Source: Oceanirhabdus seepicola
GTDB lineage: Bacteria > Bacillota > Clostridia > Clostridiales > Clostridiaceae
Reading direction: 5' to 3'
DNA length: 64,000 bases
NCBI RefSeq assembly: GCF_023684385.1
Contig: NZ_JAGSOJ010000006.1
Coordinates: forward strand, 214,394 to 278,393
Below are positions 53,975-62,626 of the stretch, one piece after another. The notes under the pieces are model-generated. The model was not told the DNA's origin. It made no database searches and was given only the letters and a program-made list of their open reading frames with translations. Within the stretch, counting starts at the first letter, position 1. Each line of letters begins with the position of its first letter. The position numbers were made by a program, and so were the translations under genes.

Positions 53975-54023
53975 AAATAAATAACTAGTCAGTATGCTAG
54001 TATATTTGACTTGTTATTTATTT
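53975..54023 (+). other. Nested inverted repeat ahead of the CvpA-like gene
   Basis: AAATAAATAAC (53975-53985) with GTTATTTATTT (54013-54023), enclosing ACTAG...CTAGT. Leader hairpin or terminator of the AI-2E gene; its right arm ends 14 bases before the ribosome site at 54037. Confidence 0.5.
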
Positions 54024-54048
54024 TCAAATGTCTTATGGAGGTAAAAAA

Positions 54049-54720
54049 ATGAATATAATAGATATTGTTCTTATACTAGTTATTATTGTGGCAATTACAA
54101 TAGGGTATTGTAGAGGGTTTCTCTCATCTATTGTGAAGATTGTTGCTTTTATAGGTGCTATTGTAGCATCCAGAGTATTTCATGGAGAAGCTGTAGGAAT
54201 TCTTAAAAATGTTGAAATCGTTAAAGAATTTGTTGATACAGGAGTTAATATGATTATAGATAAGTTAGGTTTTAATGGAATAGCCAATTTATCTAGTGAT
54301 GCATTAGATAAACTTGATACTCTTCAATTAAATGGAGGAGAAATCAGTTGGATACAAAGTTCTATAAATACATTGAAAACATTTATTGGTGATAGTTGGA
54401 TGACAAATTCAGCTAGTGTAGGTGATGCTTTAGGAGAGTTGTTATATAGTATTATTGCATACATAGTCCTTTTATTTGGAACCTTTATTGTAATACTTAT
54501 AATTGGAAATATTATAGTGAAAATTATACATGCTAGTACATTACTTAAAGGAACAGACATGCTACTTGGTGCAGCGTTTACTGGTGGATTAGCAACAATA
54601 CTCCTATTTATTACAGTTAAGATTTCATTACCATTTCTGATGGTAATAAATAATGAAGCTTTTGTTAAAGCGCTTACGGAGAGTAGAGTCGTTGAATTCA
54701 TAATGAACTTTCTTAGTTAA
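54049..54720 (+). CDS. CvpA family membrane protein
   Basis: 223 residues, four helices. Opening IIDIVLILVIIVAITIGYCRGFLSSIVKIV with the family's R-G-F turn, and a late LLGAAFTGGLATILL helix. CvpA relatives are needed for colicin V production or for envelope stress tolerance; the function here is unknown. The ATG at 54049 lies seven bases after GGAGG; the upstream ATG at 54028 overlaps the site. Confidence 0.87.
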   Translation: MNIIDIVLILVIIVAITIGYCRGFLSSIVKIVAFIGAIVASRVFHGEAVGILKNVEIVKEFVDTGVNMIIDKLGFNGIANLSSDALDKLDTLQLNGGEISWIQSSINTLKTFIGDSWMTNSASVGDALGELLYSIIAYIVLLFGTFIVILIIGNIIVKIIHASTLLKGTDMLLGAAFTGGLATILLFITVKISLPFLMVINNEAFVKALTESRVVEFIMNFLS

Positions 54721-54750
54721 CAAAAGCACGCGTTAGCGTGCTTTTGTTTA
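54719..54750. terminator. Bidirectional terminator, CvpA-like / mgsA
   Basis: Perfect 13-bp stem AACAAAAGCACGC/GCGTGCTTTTGTT, GTTA loop; overlaps the ends of both convergent genes. Confidence 0.9.
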
Positions 54751-55209
54751 TATCTCTATTCTTCTATTATAATAAACTTCAAAAGTATTCATATTGCGTT
54801 CGTATTCATCAGCCATAAATTGTGAAGTGATTATAAAATCAGCAGTAGCTTGGTTAGTAGCTACTGGTATATTATATAGAGCTGCTATTCTCAGTAGCGC
54901 TTTAACATCAGGATCGTGAGGTTGAGATTCAAGGGGATCCCAGAAGAATAAAAGGCAATCAATATCATTTTCAACAATTTTAGCACCAATCTGTTGGTCT
55001 CCACCAAGAGGACCACTTTTAAGTACTATAATTTCTAAATCTGTATTCTTTTGTATTATACTACCTGTAGTACCTGTAGCATAAAATTTATGTTTTTTAA
55101 GTATTTCATTGTTTTTCTTAACCCAATTTAAAAGATCTTTCTTTTTATTATCATGCGCAACAAGAGCTATTTTTTTGCATTTTTCCATCAATACAGTGTT
55201 TTTTTCCAT
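54748..55209 (-). CDS. mgsA: Methylglyoxal synthase
   Basis: 153 residues. Converts dihydroxyacetone phosphate to methylglyoxal plus phosphate. Visible: IALVAHDNKKKDL with the catalytic region, YATGTTGSII, the phosphate-binding SGPLGGDQQIG and FFWDPLESQPHDPDVKAL. ATG at 55209 with AAGGAGG upstream. Monocistronic. Confidence 0.96.
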   Translation of the reverse strand: MEKNTVLMEKCKKIALVAHDNKKKDLLNWVKKNNEILKKHKFYATGTTGSIIQKNTDLEIIVLKSGPLGGDQQIGAKIVENDIDCLLFFWDPLESQPHDPDVKALLRIAALYNIPVATNQATADFIITSQFMADEYERNMNTFEVYYNRRIEI

Positions 55210-55394
55210 AATATCCTCCTTTATCTTATGTTCTATAAAATATCATAGAAACTAAAATATTATCCATATTTATTATTTATAGTATATCACTTTTCTACGT
55301 TAATTTATATGATGAATTTTGTGAAAATTAGGTTAATAATAAATTATTATATTTGAATATGAATTAAGGATATATTAAGCAAAGTACTAAACAT

Positions 55395-55437
55395 AAAAAG
55401 AGTATGAAGGAATAATATCTCTTTCATACTCTTTTTT
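55395..55437. terminator. Terminator for the NSS transporter gene
   Basis: 14-bp perfect stem AAAAAGAGTATGAA/TTCATACTCTTTTT, 14-nt loop, U-tracts on both strands. Confidence 0.85.
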
Positions 55438-55447
55438 AATTGTAGTT

Positions 55448-56797
55448 TTATAATTTAATAATTCCAAAATTAGTTAGGAATATAACTATAATTATTATAG
55501 GTGAAATGAATTTTATAATAAAGGACCATAAAGGTGCTATGGAAAATTTAAGTGAACCCTCGTTTTGAATTTCATGAACAGCATTCTTCGTTTTCCATAC
55601 CCAACCAACAAATATACAAAGTAATAAACCACCAAGTGGTAATAAGATGTTACTAGCGAACATATCCATAAAATCAAAGAAATTATATCCTAAAATCTTA
55701 AAATCTGACCATGCTCCATTTGCTAATGAAGATGGAATTCCAAGAAGGAAAATTATTATGGAAAGAATCACAGAAGAAATAATTCTGTTCTTCTTAAATT
55801 CGTCAACAACATATGATACACACACTTCTAATAATGAAATTGATGAGGTTAAAGCTGCGAACAATACGAGTAAGAAGAAGATTATTGCAAATATATTCCC
55901 AAATGCCATTTTAGAAAAAATTGCTGGGATGGTTATAAACATTAGACCAGGTCCTGCTCCTGGTTCAAATCCAAATGAGAAAACTGCAGGTAGAATAACT
56001 AAGCCAGCTAAAAGTGCTACAAAAGAATCTAAAATTAGAATCATTGTACCACTAAATGGTATGTTTGTATTTCTTGGAAGATAGCTTCCGTATGTAATCA
56101 TACAACCCATTCCTAGACTCAATGAGAAAAATACTTGGCCCATGGCATCTACGATAACTTTAGGTGTAAAAGCTTTACCAAAATCAGGTTTAAATAAGAA
56201 CTTAACACCTTCAATAGCTCCGGGAAGAGTTACAGACCTTATCATTAAGACAATCATCATAAAAAATAAAGCAGGCATCATAATTTTACTAGCTTTTTCA
56301 ATACCACTACTTACACCACCAAGTACAATAACTAGTGTTAATACCATAAAGAGTGCTTGATAGAAAAGTGGACTTCCAGCTGAAGAAATAAAACTTCCAA
56401 AATGACCACCATAATCAACCGCATTTATTTTGAATAAGCTTCCGCTTACAGAATCAAAAAGGTATTTAATCACCCAACCACCTATTACAGCGTAGAAAGA
56501 TAAAATTATAAATCCAGCCAAAATTCCTATAGCTCCTGCAAAGCCCCAGTTCTTGTTAATAGCTCGGTATGCTCCTAAGGCATTAAGTTGAGTTTTTCTT
56601 CCAATTGCTATCTCTGCAATCATAAGTGAGAAACCAACTAAAAATAGTACAGCTATATAAATAATAACAAATGCTCCTCCGCCGTTTATTCCAGCTTTAT
56701 AAGGGAATTTCCATAGGTTACCAAGACCTACAGCAGAACCAGCAGCTGCTAAAATAAACCCTAATCTTGATCCCCATTGTCCTCTTGTATTAGTCAT
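55448..56797 (-). CDS. Sodium-dependent transporter, NSS/SNF family
   Basis: 449 residues, 11-12 helices of the LeuT fold. The N-terminal signature WGSRLGFILAAAGSAVGLGNLWKFPY is complete, including the unwound TM1 region that binds Na+ and amino acid; ITYGSY-type TM6 region follows. Probably imports an amino acid such as Trp, Tyr or Leu. ATG at 56797 with AAGGAG upstream. Stands alone. Confidence 0.92.
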   Translation of the reverse strand: MTNTRGQWGSRLGFILAAAGSAVGLGNLWKFPYKAGINGGGAFVIIYIAVLFLVGFSLMIAEIAIGRKTQLNALGAYRAINKNWGFAGAIGILAGFIILSFYAVIGGWVIKYLFDSVSGSLFKINAVDYGGHFGSFISSAGSPLFYQALFMVLTLVIVLGGVSSGIEKASKIMMPALFFMMIVLMIRSVTLPGAIEGVKFLFKPDFGKAFTPKVIVDAMGQVFFSLSLGMGCMITYGSYLPRNTNIPFSGTMILILDSFVALLAGLVILPAVFSFGFEPGAGPGLMFITIPAIFSKMAFGNIFAIIFFLLVLFAALTSSISLLEVCVSYVVDEFKKNRIISSVILSIIIFLLGIPSSLANGAWSDFKILGYNFFDFMDMFASNILLPLGGLLLCIFVGWVWKTKNAVHEIQNEGSLKFSIAPLWSFIIKFISPIIIIVIFLTNFGIIKL

Positions 56798-57003
56798 AAA
56801 ATCAGCTCCTTTTTTTAAGTTTGTGCTTATAGTTTAAAAATATGTCATAGTTTAAACTATAATTAAACTTGAAAATAATGAAATTTTGTGAAATTATAAC
56901 TATCTATGAAAAGGAATCCTAAAAATGAAATATTAAAAGTGATTACACCACGAAAAAGAGTAAAACAAACAAAAATATTAATATTTTTTAAAAAAAATCA
57001 ATA

Positions 57004-57037
57004 AAAAAATAACGTCACTTGCATAACGTTATTTTTT
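57004..57037 (-). terminator. Terminator of the flavin reductase-like gene
   Basis: 12-bp stem AAAAAATAACGT/ACGTTATTTTTT with a 10-nt loop; overlaps the gene's last codons and ends in U on the minus strand. Confidence 0.75.
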
Positions 57038-57637
57038 GTTAGTCTTTTTATTAGGTTTATTTTTCGACTTTTTTTTCTTTCTAACAGAATATCCGAAACT
57101 TCCTATACTCTTATTAACCATAGGGTAATACTCCCCATGACAATAGTGTAGAAGATTTGCATTTTCAAAGTGAATTTTACCTTTTTCATCTATGATATTT
57201 TCATTTACATGTGAACAAAGCACATCAACTAAGAAAAGATCATGAGTTCCAAGTGGTATTATATCTCTAACGGAACATTCAAGCGCTACAGGGCACTCAT
57301 CAATGTATGGAGTGGAAATTTTTGTACTTCCCTTAAGCGTAAGATTAAAATTTTCAATCTTGTCAATTTCTCTACCGCTTCTTACGCCGCAGAAATCAAC
57401 TGCTTTTACTAAATTGTCACTTGGAAGATTAACAACTAGTTCACCGCTTTTTTTAATAAGTTCATATGAATATCTTTCAGGTCTAATAGCGATACTCAGC
57501 ATAGGCGGTTTTGTACATGCAGTTCCTATCCAACCAACAGTAAAAACATTAGTTTTATCTGTATCTAAGTCTTTTGAAGTAATCAATGCTAATGGAACGG
57601 GATTAAGCATTGCACTTCCTTTGAATTCTCTTTTCAT
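57029..57637 (-). CDS. Flavin reductase-like (flavoredoxin) protein
   Basis: 202 residues. FMN-binding split-barrel fold: NPVPLALITSKD, NVFTVGWIGTACTKPPMLSIAIRPERYS and the LVVNLPSDNLV segment match flavoredoxins of anaerobes. The C-terminus has an unusual Lys-rich tail (last 15 residues mostly Lys/Asn). Probably an electron-transfer flavoprotein; partner not visible. Start at ATG 57637; ribosome site moderate. Confidence 0.87.
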   Translation of the reverse strand: MKREFKGSAMLNPVPLALITSKDLDTDKTNVFTVGWIGTACTKPPMLSIAIRPERYSYELIKKSGELVVNLPSDNLVKAVDFCGVRSGREIDKIENFNLTLKGSTKISTPYIDECPVALECSVRDIIPLGTHDLFLVDVLCSHVNENIIDEKGKIHFENANLLHYCHGEYYPMVNKSIGSFGYSVRKKKKSKNKPNKKTNKK

Positions 57638-57745
57638 ATGTAGTAACTCTCCGTTCTGTATGACTTTTCAAGAATTAATTATATCATAGAAACTTTAGGA
57701 TTAAAAATGAATGTTGTTCAAAGTTCAGCCTAGGTGGTGTAGTTT

Positions 57746-58624
57746 TTACTCTTCATCTATTAAACTATCAAAACCTAAACCTTTACCCCAAACTGATATT
57801 ACAGGAAGTACATCCACAAATGCATTAGAGTCCACTTCTGCTATAAACTTTTTTATTAACATAGATTCACGTGGGGAGCATATTGATACAAGCTTTCTTT
57901 TATTTGAATTTGTATATCCACCTTTAATGTCGTATGCACTTACTCCTCTTTTTACTGAACTTATTATATAATCTTCTATTTTCTTGTTTTCATCACTTAT
58001 AATTTCAATTTTAACCTTTTTAGAACCCAAACCAAATAATACTGTATCTATGGATTTCATTAGAACAAACTGCGAAAGTATAGCATATAGAGCTGTGTTT
58101 CTATCAAATATAAATACAGATAAAACTATTATTGCAGTATCTATGCCTAGTAATATCTGACTAATACTTATAAAAGGAAAAATTCTACGATGTAATATCT
58201 TTGCAATAGTATCAGTTCCCCCAGCTGAAAATCCTCTTTTAAGTATAAGTCCTGAACCTACACCACCTATTATTCCAAAATATATAGATGCAAGTAACAT
58301 ATCATTTTCAACAAAACGAATGTTTATTTGTTCAAATAGTATTAATATTAGTGGAAATGAAATAGATATAAAAACAATCTTTAGTGCTTCTCTTTTTCCT
58401 AAAAATATTCTTGCACTTATTAATACTAAAATAGACAATATATAATAAATATAAGTATATTTTATGCCAATAATATTATCAAATATTATTGATATACCTG
58501 TGATACCTCCTGTTATAAGACCGTTAGGTTTAAGTATAGAAGTGATTGCAAAAGCCAATAATAGATTTCCTATAAGAACATATAAATAATCTACAAAGTT
58601 TTTATTATTGCGAAATGTATTCAT
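57746..58624 (-). CDS. YitT family membrane protein (DUF161 + DUF2179)
   Basis: 292 residues: five to six helices (about 12-200; SILKPNGLITGGITGISII, LKRGFSAGGTDTIAKI) followed by a cytosolic DUF2179 domain (about 205-285; YIISSVKRGVSAYDIKGGYT). Transport function suspected but unproven. AGGAGG before the ATG at 58624. Its promoter overlaps TTAACA repeats. Confidence 0.9.
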   Translation of the reverse strand: MNTFRNNKNFVDYLYVLIGNLLLAFAITSILKPNGLITGGITGISIIFDNIIGIKYTYIYYILSILVLISARIFLGKREALKIVFISISFPLILILFEQINIRFVENDMLLASIYFGIIGGVGSGLILKRGFSAGGTDTIAKILHRRIFPFISISQILLGIDTAIIVLSVFIFDRNTALYAILSQFVLMKSIDTVLFGLGSKKVKIEIISDENKKIEDYIISSVKRGVSAYDIKGGYTNSNKRKLVSICSPRESMLIKKFIAEVDSNAFVDVLPVISVWGKGLGFDSLIDEE

Positions 58625-58656
58625 TTTACTATTCCTCCTTTTTTCATTACTCTATA

Positions 58657-58710
58657 AGTATAGCTGTTTTGGTGTAATATGTTAAGATAAGTTATGTTAA
58701 GTTTTGTTAA
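58657..58710 (-). promoter_or_regulatory. Promoter of the yitT-like gene with three TTAACA repeats
   Basis: On the minus strand: -10 TATACT (58657-58662), 17-bp spacer, -35 TTAACA (58680-58685), and two more TTAACA at 58695-58700 and 58705-58710. The repeats resemble PhoP-type direct repeats but with a 10-bp step. Confidence 0.55.
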
Positions 58711-58784
58711 GGTATCATTTAATATAGATTGTTATTTGAATATTATATATTCGAAAGTAGATCATCAAAGAGGGAGAGAACATA

Positions 58785-59360
58785 ATGAGTAAACTTAATT
58801 ATCAATTTGACAAATTTCCACAGCTTGAGAGTGAAAGATTTATTTTAAGGGAAGTGAAAGAGAAAGATTACATATCACTATATGAAATATATTCAGATGA
58901 AGGTGCAGTAAAATATCAGCCGATAAGTGCTATGAAAACAATTGAACAAGCCCAAAAAGCTGTACAAGCTTTTTTGCAAGGTTTTAAAAATAGAAAATTT
59001 ATAAGATGGTGTATAGCTATAAAAGAAAATGATACAGTTATTGGATTAATTACACTTCATGATTTTGATTTTTGGAACTCTCAAGCGGAGATAGGATTTA
59101 TGCTTAACAAAAGGTACTGGAGACAAAATATTATGGGAGAGGTATCTCATGAAATTATTAGAAATGCATTTGAAATAATCGGATTACATAGAATAGAAGC
59201 ATTAATACATCCAGATAATATTGCTTCAATAAAATTAAGTGAGAAGTTAGGATTCCAGCTAGAAGGACTTAAAAAGGAAGCTGCTTATAATAAGAGAACT
59301 GATGAATATGAAGATAGATTAATATTTGGGATAACTAAAAATAATAAGAATAAAACATAG
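58785..59360 (+). CDS. GNAT acetyltransferase, RimJ/RimL type
   Basis: 191 residues. FPQLESERFILREVKEKDYISLYEI at the N-terminus, CIAIKENDTVIGLITL strand, EIGFMLNKRYWRQNIMGEV with the acetyl-CoA loop, and IHPDNIASIKLSEKLGFQ motif B. Likely acetylates a protein N-terminus or small amine; substrate unknown. AGGGAG site. Confidence 0.9.
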   Translation: MSKLNYQFDKFPQLESERFILREVKEKDYISLYEIYSDEGAVKYQPISAMKTIEQAQKAVQAFLQGFKNRKFIRWCIAIKENDTVIGLITLHDFDFWNSQAEIGFMLNKRYWRQNIMGEVSHEIIRNAFEIIGLHRIEALIHPDNIASIKLSEKLGFQLEGLKKEAAYNKRTDEYEDRLIFGITKNNKNKT

Positions 59361-59519
59361 TTTTCGGGGTCACCGTATTCTAATACCAATATGAAGTGGT
59401 GTTATTTGATTAAGTTTCTTTAATATAGTAATATTAGAAAAAGATTCACTACTTTAATTTATTTATTGTAGGTAGACGAAGGTAACTTTTAATAAATAAC
59501 TGAAAGGAAGAAAATTTTT

Positions 59520-59594
59520 ATGTGTAAGGTGAGATTAGCAACTATAGATGATACGAGTAGATTAATTGATTTAATCAAAATTTGCTCTATGTAA
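59520..59594 (+). pseudogene. N-terminal fragment of a second GNAT acetyltransferase
   Basis: 24 codons from ATG 59520 to TAA, with GAAAGGAAG ten bases upstream. The peptide MCKVRLATIDDTSRLIDLI has the standard GNAT opening (RxAT-xDxxxLxxLI), then stops. The rest of the gene is gone; the next gene starts 26 bases later. A truncated remnant that still has a ribosome site. Confidence 0.6.
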
Positions 59595-59620
59595 AAGAAA
59601 TTAATTAAAAGGGTGATTGA

Positions 59621-60457
59621 ATGGCTATATTAAATATTGAAATACTAGATAAGATGAATACTCGTATTGAGAATGAACTGATACCACTAATGCGAACAGC
59701 AGAATATGCAAAGACTGATGAACTTATTGAAAACATTCTTCAAGAATTACATAAGGCAATTCCTGATAAGAAGAGAATTTCATATGGTATCACATATGTG
59801 GTAAAGTTACTCAGTAAAGCGTTATATGAGAGGGTGGAGGAGTCAGATTTAGATGTATTTCATATAGCCACTGTGCTTTACAAAAATTTGAGTTCTTTCA
59901 GGACTAAATGTGTTGGACTAGGAATGTTATCTTATCATGGATTGAATGATATTGATGCGACGTTACCATACTTTAAGAACGCAGCAAACCATGAAATTTG
60001 GGAGATTCGTGAGTTTGCGCAGATGTACATTAGGAAAATCACTAAAAAGTATCCTAATGAAGTTCAAGCTTTTCTACTGAGTTTAACGCAATCAGTAGAT
60101 TCGAATCATAGGCGGTTTGCCAGTGAGTCCTTAAGACCTGTTGTGGAGAATAGGTGGATTTTAAAAAATCCCGAGTTTTCTTTAAAGGTGCTAAGACAAC
60201 TTTTTGAAGAAAGTGATCCCTATCCTAGAGTATCAGTGGGAAATAATCTCAGTGACTTGTCTCGCCAGTTACCGGAGCAAGTATTTGAAATTGTAAAGGA
60301 GCTTGTTTCTAAAGAGAATGAAAATTCATATTGGATTGCCAATAGGGCATGTAGAAACCTAGTAAAAACGGAACCACTACGTGTGATGGATCTCTTGAAA
60401 GTCGATATCTATGTTTACAAAAATAAGAAGTATAAACGAGTGATTTACGAAAGTTAG
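59621..60457 (+). CDS. HEAT-like repeat protein, DNA alkylation repair (AlkD)-like
   Basis: 278 residues, all-helical. Repeated helical pairs with conserved WEIREFAQMYIRKI, DSNHRRFASESLRPV and YWIANRACRNLVKTEP resemble the ALK/HEAT repeats of AlkD-type glycosylases or their scaffold relatives. I cannot confirm the AlkD catalytic Trp/Asp/Arg set, so enzyme activity is open. AAGGGTG site. Confidence 0.75.
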   Translation: MAILNIEILDKMNTRIENELIPLMRTAEYAKTDELIENILQELHKAIPDKKRISYGITYVVKLLSKALYERVEESDLDVFHIATVLYKNLSSFRTKCVGLGMLSYHGLNDIDATLPYFKNAANHEIWEIREFAQMYIRKITKKYPNEVQAFLLSLTQSVDSNHRRFASESLRPVVENRWILKNPEFSLKVLRQLFEESDPYPRVSVGNNLSDLSRQLPEQVFEIVKELVSKENENSYWIANRACRNLVKTEPLRVMDLLKVDIYVYKNKKYKRVIYES

Positions 60458-60509
60458 AAGGAGAAAATGAAACTTATAGTTTAAACATTTGGAGGAATCA
60501 ACAAGCCGC

Positions 60510-61262
60510 ATGAAGGAGCAAATGAAGAAAAGAATAAATATGATATACGAAGTTACAATTAATATTGTAGCTGGGTTTATTGTACTAAATACAGTTGTGC
60601 GTTTCTTAGGATATGAATTATTTAGACATACTAAAATATATAGATTTATTGAATTAATGATTTATTTTATTTTTACTGTTGAGTATGTTTATAGATTGAT
60701 AATTGCTAAGGATAAGAAAGCATTTATAAAAAATAATATTTTTGACTTGCTTGCAATAATACCTTTTAGTTCTGTTTTTAGGATATTCAGGATTATTAGA
60801 GCTATTAAGTTAATTAAAAAATCAAAAATTAAGAAAATTGGAATTAGAATAAAGCAATTTATAAATACGAATTCATTTTCATATGTTTTATATGGAACTT
60901 TAACTTTAGTTTTTGTTGGCGGCTATACCTTATATAGATTTGAGGAAGGAAAATCTATTCATAGTTTGTGGGATGGAATCTGGACAGCTTTTGTAACAAT
61001 AACAACAGTAGGGTATGGTGACTATGCACCTGTGACAGTTTGGGGTAGAATAACAGCAATGATTTTAATGTTGGTTGGAATAGGGTTCTTAGGAATGCTT
61101 ACTGGAACAATATCTACCTATTTCATTAATAAGAGAAAAAGTCAGCTTTGGGAAGAAAATTATGGAGATGAGTATAAGACAGTTGATCTGTCAGAATTCA
61201 CTGAAGTTGAGATAAAAGAAATTAAGAATTTTATTGAATTTATGAGAAGTAGGAAGAAGTAA
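60510..61262 (+). CDS. Voltage-gated-type potassium channel (ion transporter)
   Basis: 250 residues. Six-helix Kv-like layout: S1-S4 with a positively charged S4 (FRIFRIIRAIKLIKKSKIKKI), pore helix TAFVTI and selectivity filter TTVGYGD, then S6 and a short cytosolic tail. Start uncertain: GGAGGA at 60491-60496 lies 13 bases before ATG 60510; ATG 60522 is possible; an upstream TTG at 60489 overlaps the site. Confidence 0.88.
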   Translation: MKEQMKKRINMIYEVTINIVAGFIVLNTVVRFLGYELFRHTKIYRFIELMIYFIFTVEYVYRLIIAKDKKAFIKNNIFDLLAIIPFSSVFRIFRIIRAIKLIKKSKIKKIGIRIKQFINTNSFSYVLYGTLTLVFVGGYTLYRFEEGKSIHSLWDGIWTAFVTITTVGYGDYAPVTVWGRITAMILMLVGIGFLGMLTGTISTYFINKRKSQLWEENYGDEYKTVDLSEFTEVEIKEIKNFIEFMRSRKK

Positions 61263-61311
61263 TTATTATAAAAAATAACTATCGAAATGTAATATATCAA
61301 TTGTAAGAGAG

Positions 61312-61350
61312 AAAACAAGCAATCAAAAGTAGTTTTGATTGCTTGTTTTT
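61312..61350. terminator. Bidirectional terminator, K+ channel / membrane protein
   Basis: Perfect 17-bp stem AAAACAAGCAATCAAAA with its complement, GTAG loop, U-tracts on both sides. Confidence 0.92.
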
Positions 61351-61363
61351 ATTTGGGGTATAT

Positions 61364-62626
61364 TTATAACTGTTTCTTTATTTCACTATAATTTTCCTTA
61401 ATTTTTGTATATTGTGTTTCAGTCATTTCGTGATCTGAAAATTTTGCTTCATTGTATATCAATGCCATTCCATCTAACTCATTAGGTGTATCTACATGCA
61501 TTTTAGTTACTTTTTTAAGTTGAGAGGCTGTCATATACTTCTTAAATATCTCCTTCTTTTTTGTGGTGATTTGAAATTCTTTAAAAACCTCAAAAATTCT
61601 CATATTAACACTTAAATTTCCTCTGAAGATTTTTTTGAATATCTTTTTTAATTTGCCATTTTTTTTATATTCTTTTGATGTTTTTATCTCTTCTCTTATT
61701 TCTTTTGTGTCTTCTTTTAAGACTTTTGACTTATTCATAAGTTTCAAGAAAAATTTTACAAGTAAAAACACAATTAATATAAAAACTATAATCTTTAATC
61801 CTTGAAATATAAAATTATTATTATCATTTTCTTGTAGGGTAAGTGCTTCTTCAAATAAATCTTTATCTTTAAATATTTTATCAGGGGCATTGATTAAGTC
61901 TTCCATATCTTCAGAATGTATATTTTTAGCCAATTTTGAAAAAGCATTGAATAAAAGTGTAAGTGGAAATGAAATTATCCAAAATAAGACATCAAATGTT
62001 TTGTCAATTATAAGCATTAGGTACTTTTTAAAAAAATCTAAAATAACTTCACCTTTACCAAAACACACTAAAAGTATGGAACCTGAAATAAATAGATTAA
62101 AATACTTTGAATACTTACTTCTAATTTTGAACATGAAATTTCTACTTTCTCGCAGCAGCATAACAATGACAACTAGTAAAAAAACATAATATCTAAAAAG
62201 TTCAGAAGCAAATTTTTGATCAGCTATAATAGTTGATACACTCACTATTAAAAAAACTATTAATGCTTTTAAAGACATGTCGTGATAAGTACTATAATCA
62301 ACCCCATTTTCTTCAATGCTGTTAATATAAATTATCATTGCTACATTGTATAAGCTGTATGCAGCACCACTAAAAATTGTATGATTCAGAAAATATAATG
62401 GTATCGTAAATACAATAGGAATTGCACAAGAAATTATTTTTTTATTCTTATTATTTGATTTATTATATATTAGTTGCATAATAAAGCATCCAAGTGAGGT
62501 AATTAAGAACATATTATGATTTATATCTATTCCTCCAAATAGGTTAATTAAAAAGGACCAAATAATAAATGATAAAAGCAATATAGTGAAAGTTAATAAG
62601 GTCTTAATCTCTCTATTCCAACTCAT
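61364..62626 (-). CDS. Membrane protein of a MoxR-DUF58 cluster, DUF4129-like tail
   Basis: 420 residues: about six helices in the first 230, another at 275-295, then a basic linker and a C-terminal cytosolic part where LKKVTKMHVDTPNELDGMALIYNEAKFSDHEMT resembles the DUF4129 tail of transglutaminase-like TgpA proteins. No Cys-His-Asp transglutaminase triad is visible, so it corresponds to the membrane scaffold without the catalytic domain. Its ATG overlaps the stop of the DUF58 gene by one base (TAATG). Confidence 0.72.
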   Translation of the reverse strand: MSWNREIKTLLTFTILLLSFIIWSFLINLFGGIDINHNMFLITSLGCFIMQLIYNKSNNKNKKIISCAIPIVFTIPLYFLNHTIFSGAAYSLYNVAMIIYINSIEENGVDYSTYHDMSLKALIVFLIVSVSTIIADQKFASELFRYYVFLLVVIVMLLRESRNFMFKIRSKYSKYFNLFISGSILLVCFGKGEVILDFFKKYLMLIIDKTFDVLFWIISFPLTLLFNAFSKLAKNIHSEDMEDLINAPDKIFKDKDLFEEALTLQENDNNNFIFQGLKIIVFILIVFLLVKFFLKLMNKSKVLKEDTKEIREEIKTSKEYKKNGKLKKIFKKIFRGNLSVNMRIFEVFKEFQITTKKKEIFKKYMTASQLKKVTKMHVDTPNELDGMALIYNEAKFSDHEMTETQYTKIKENYSEIKKQL

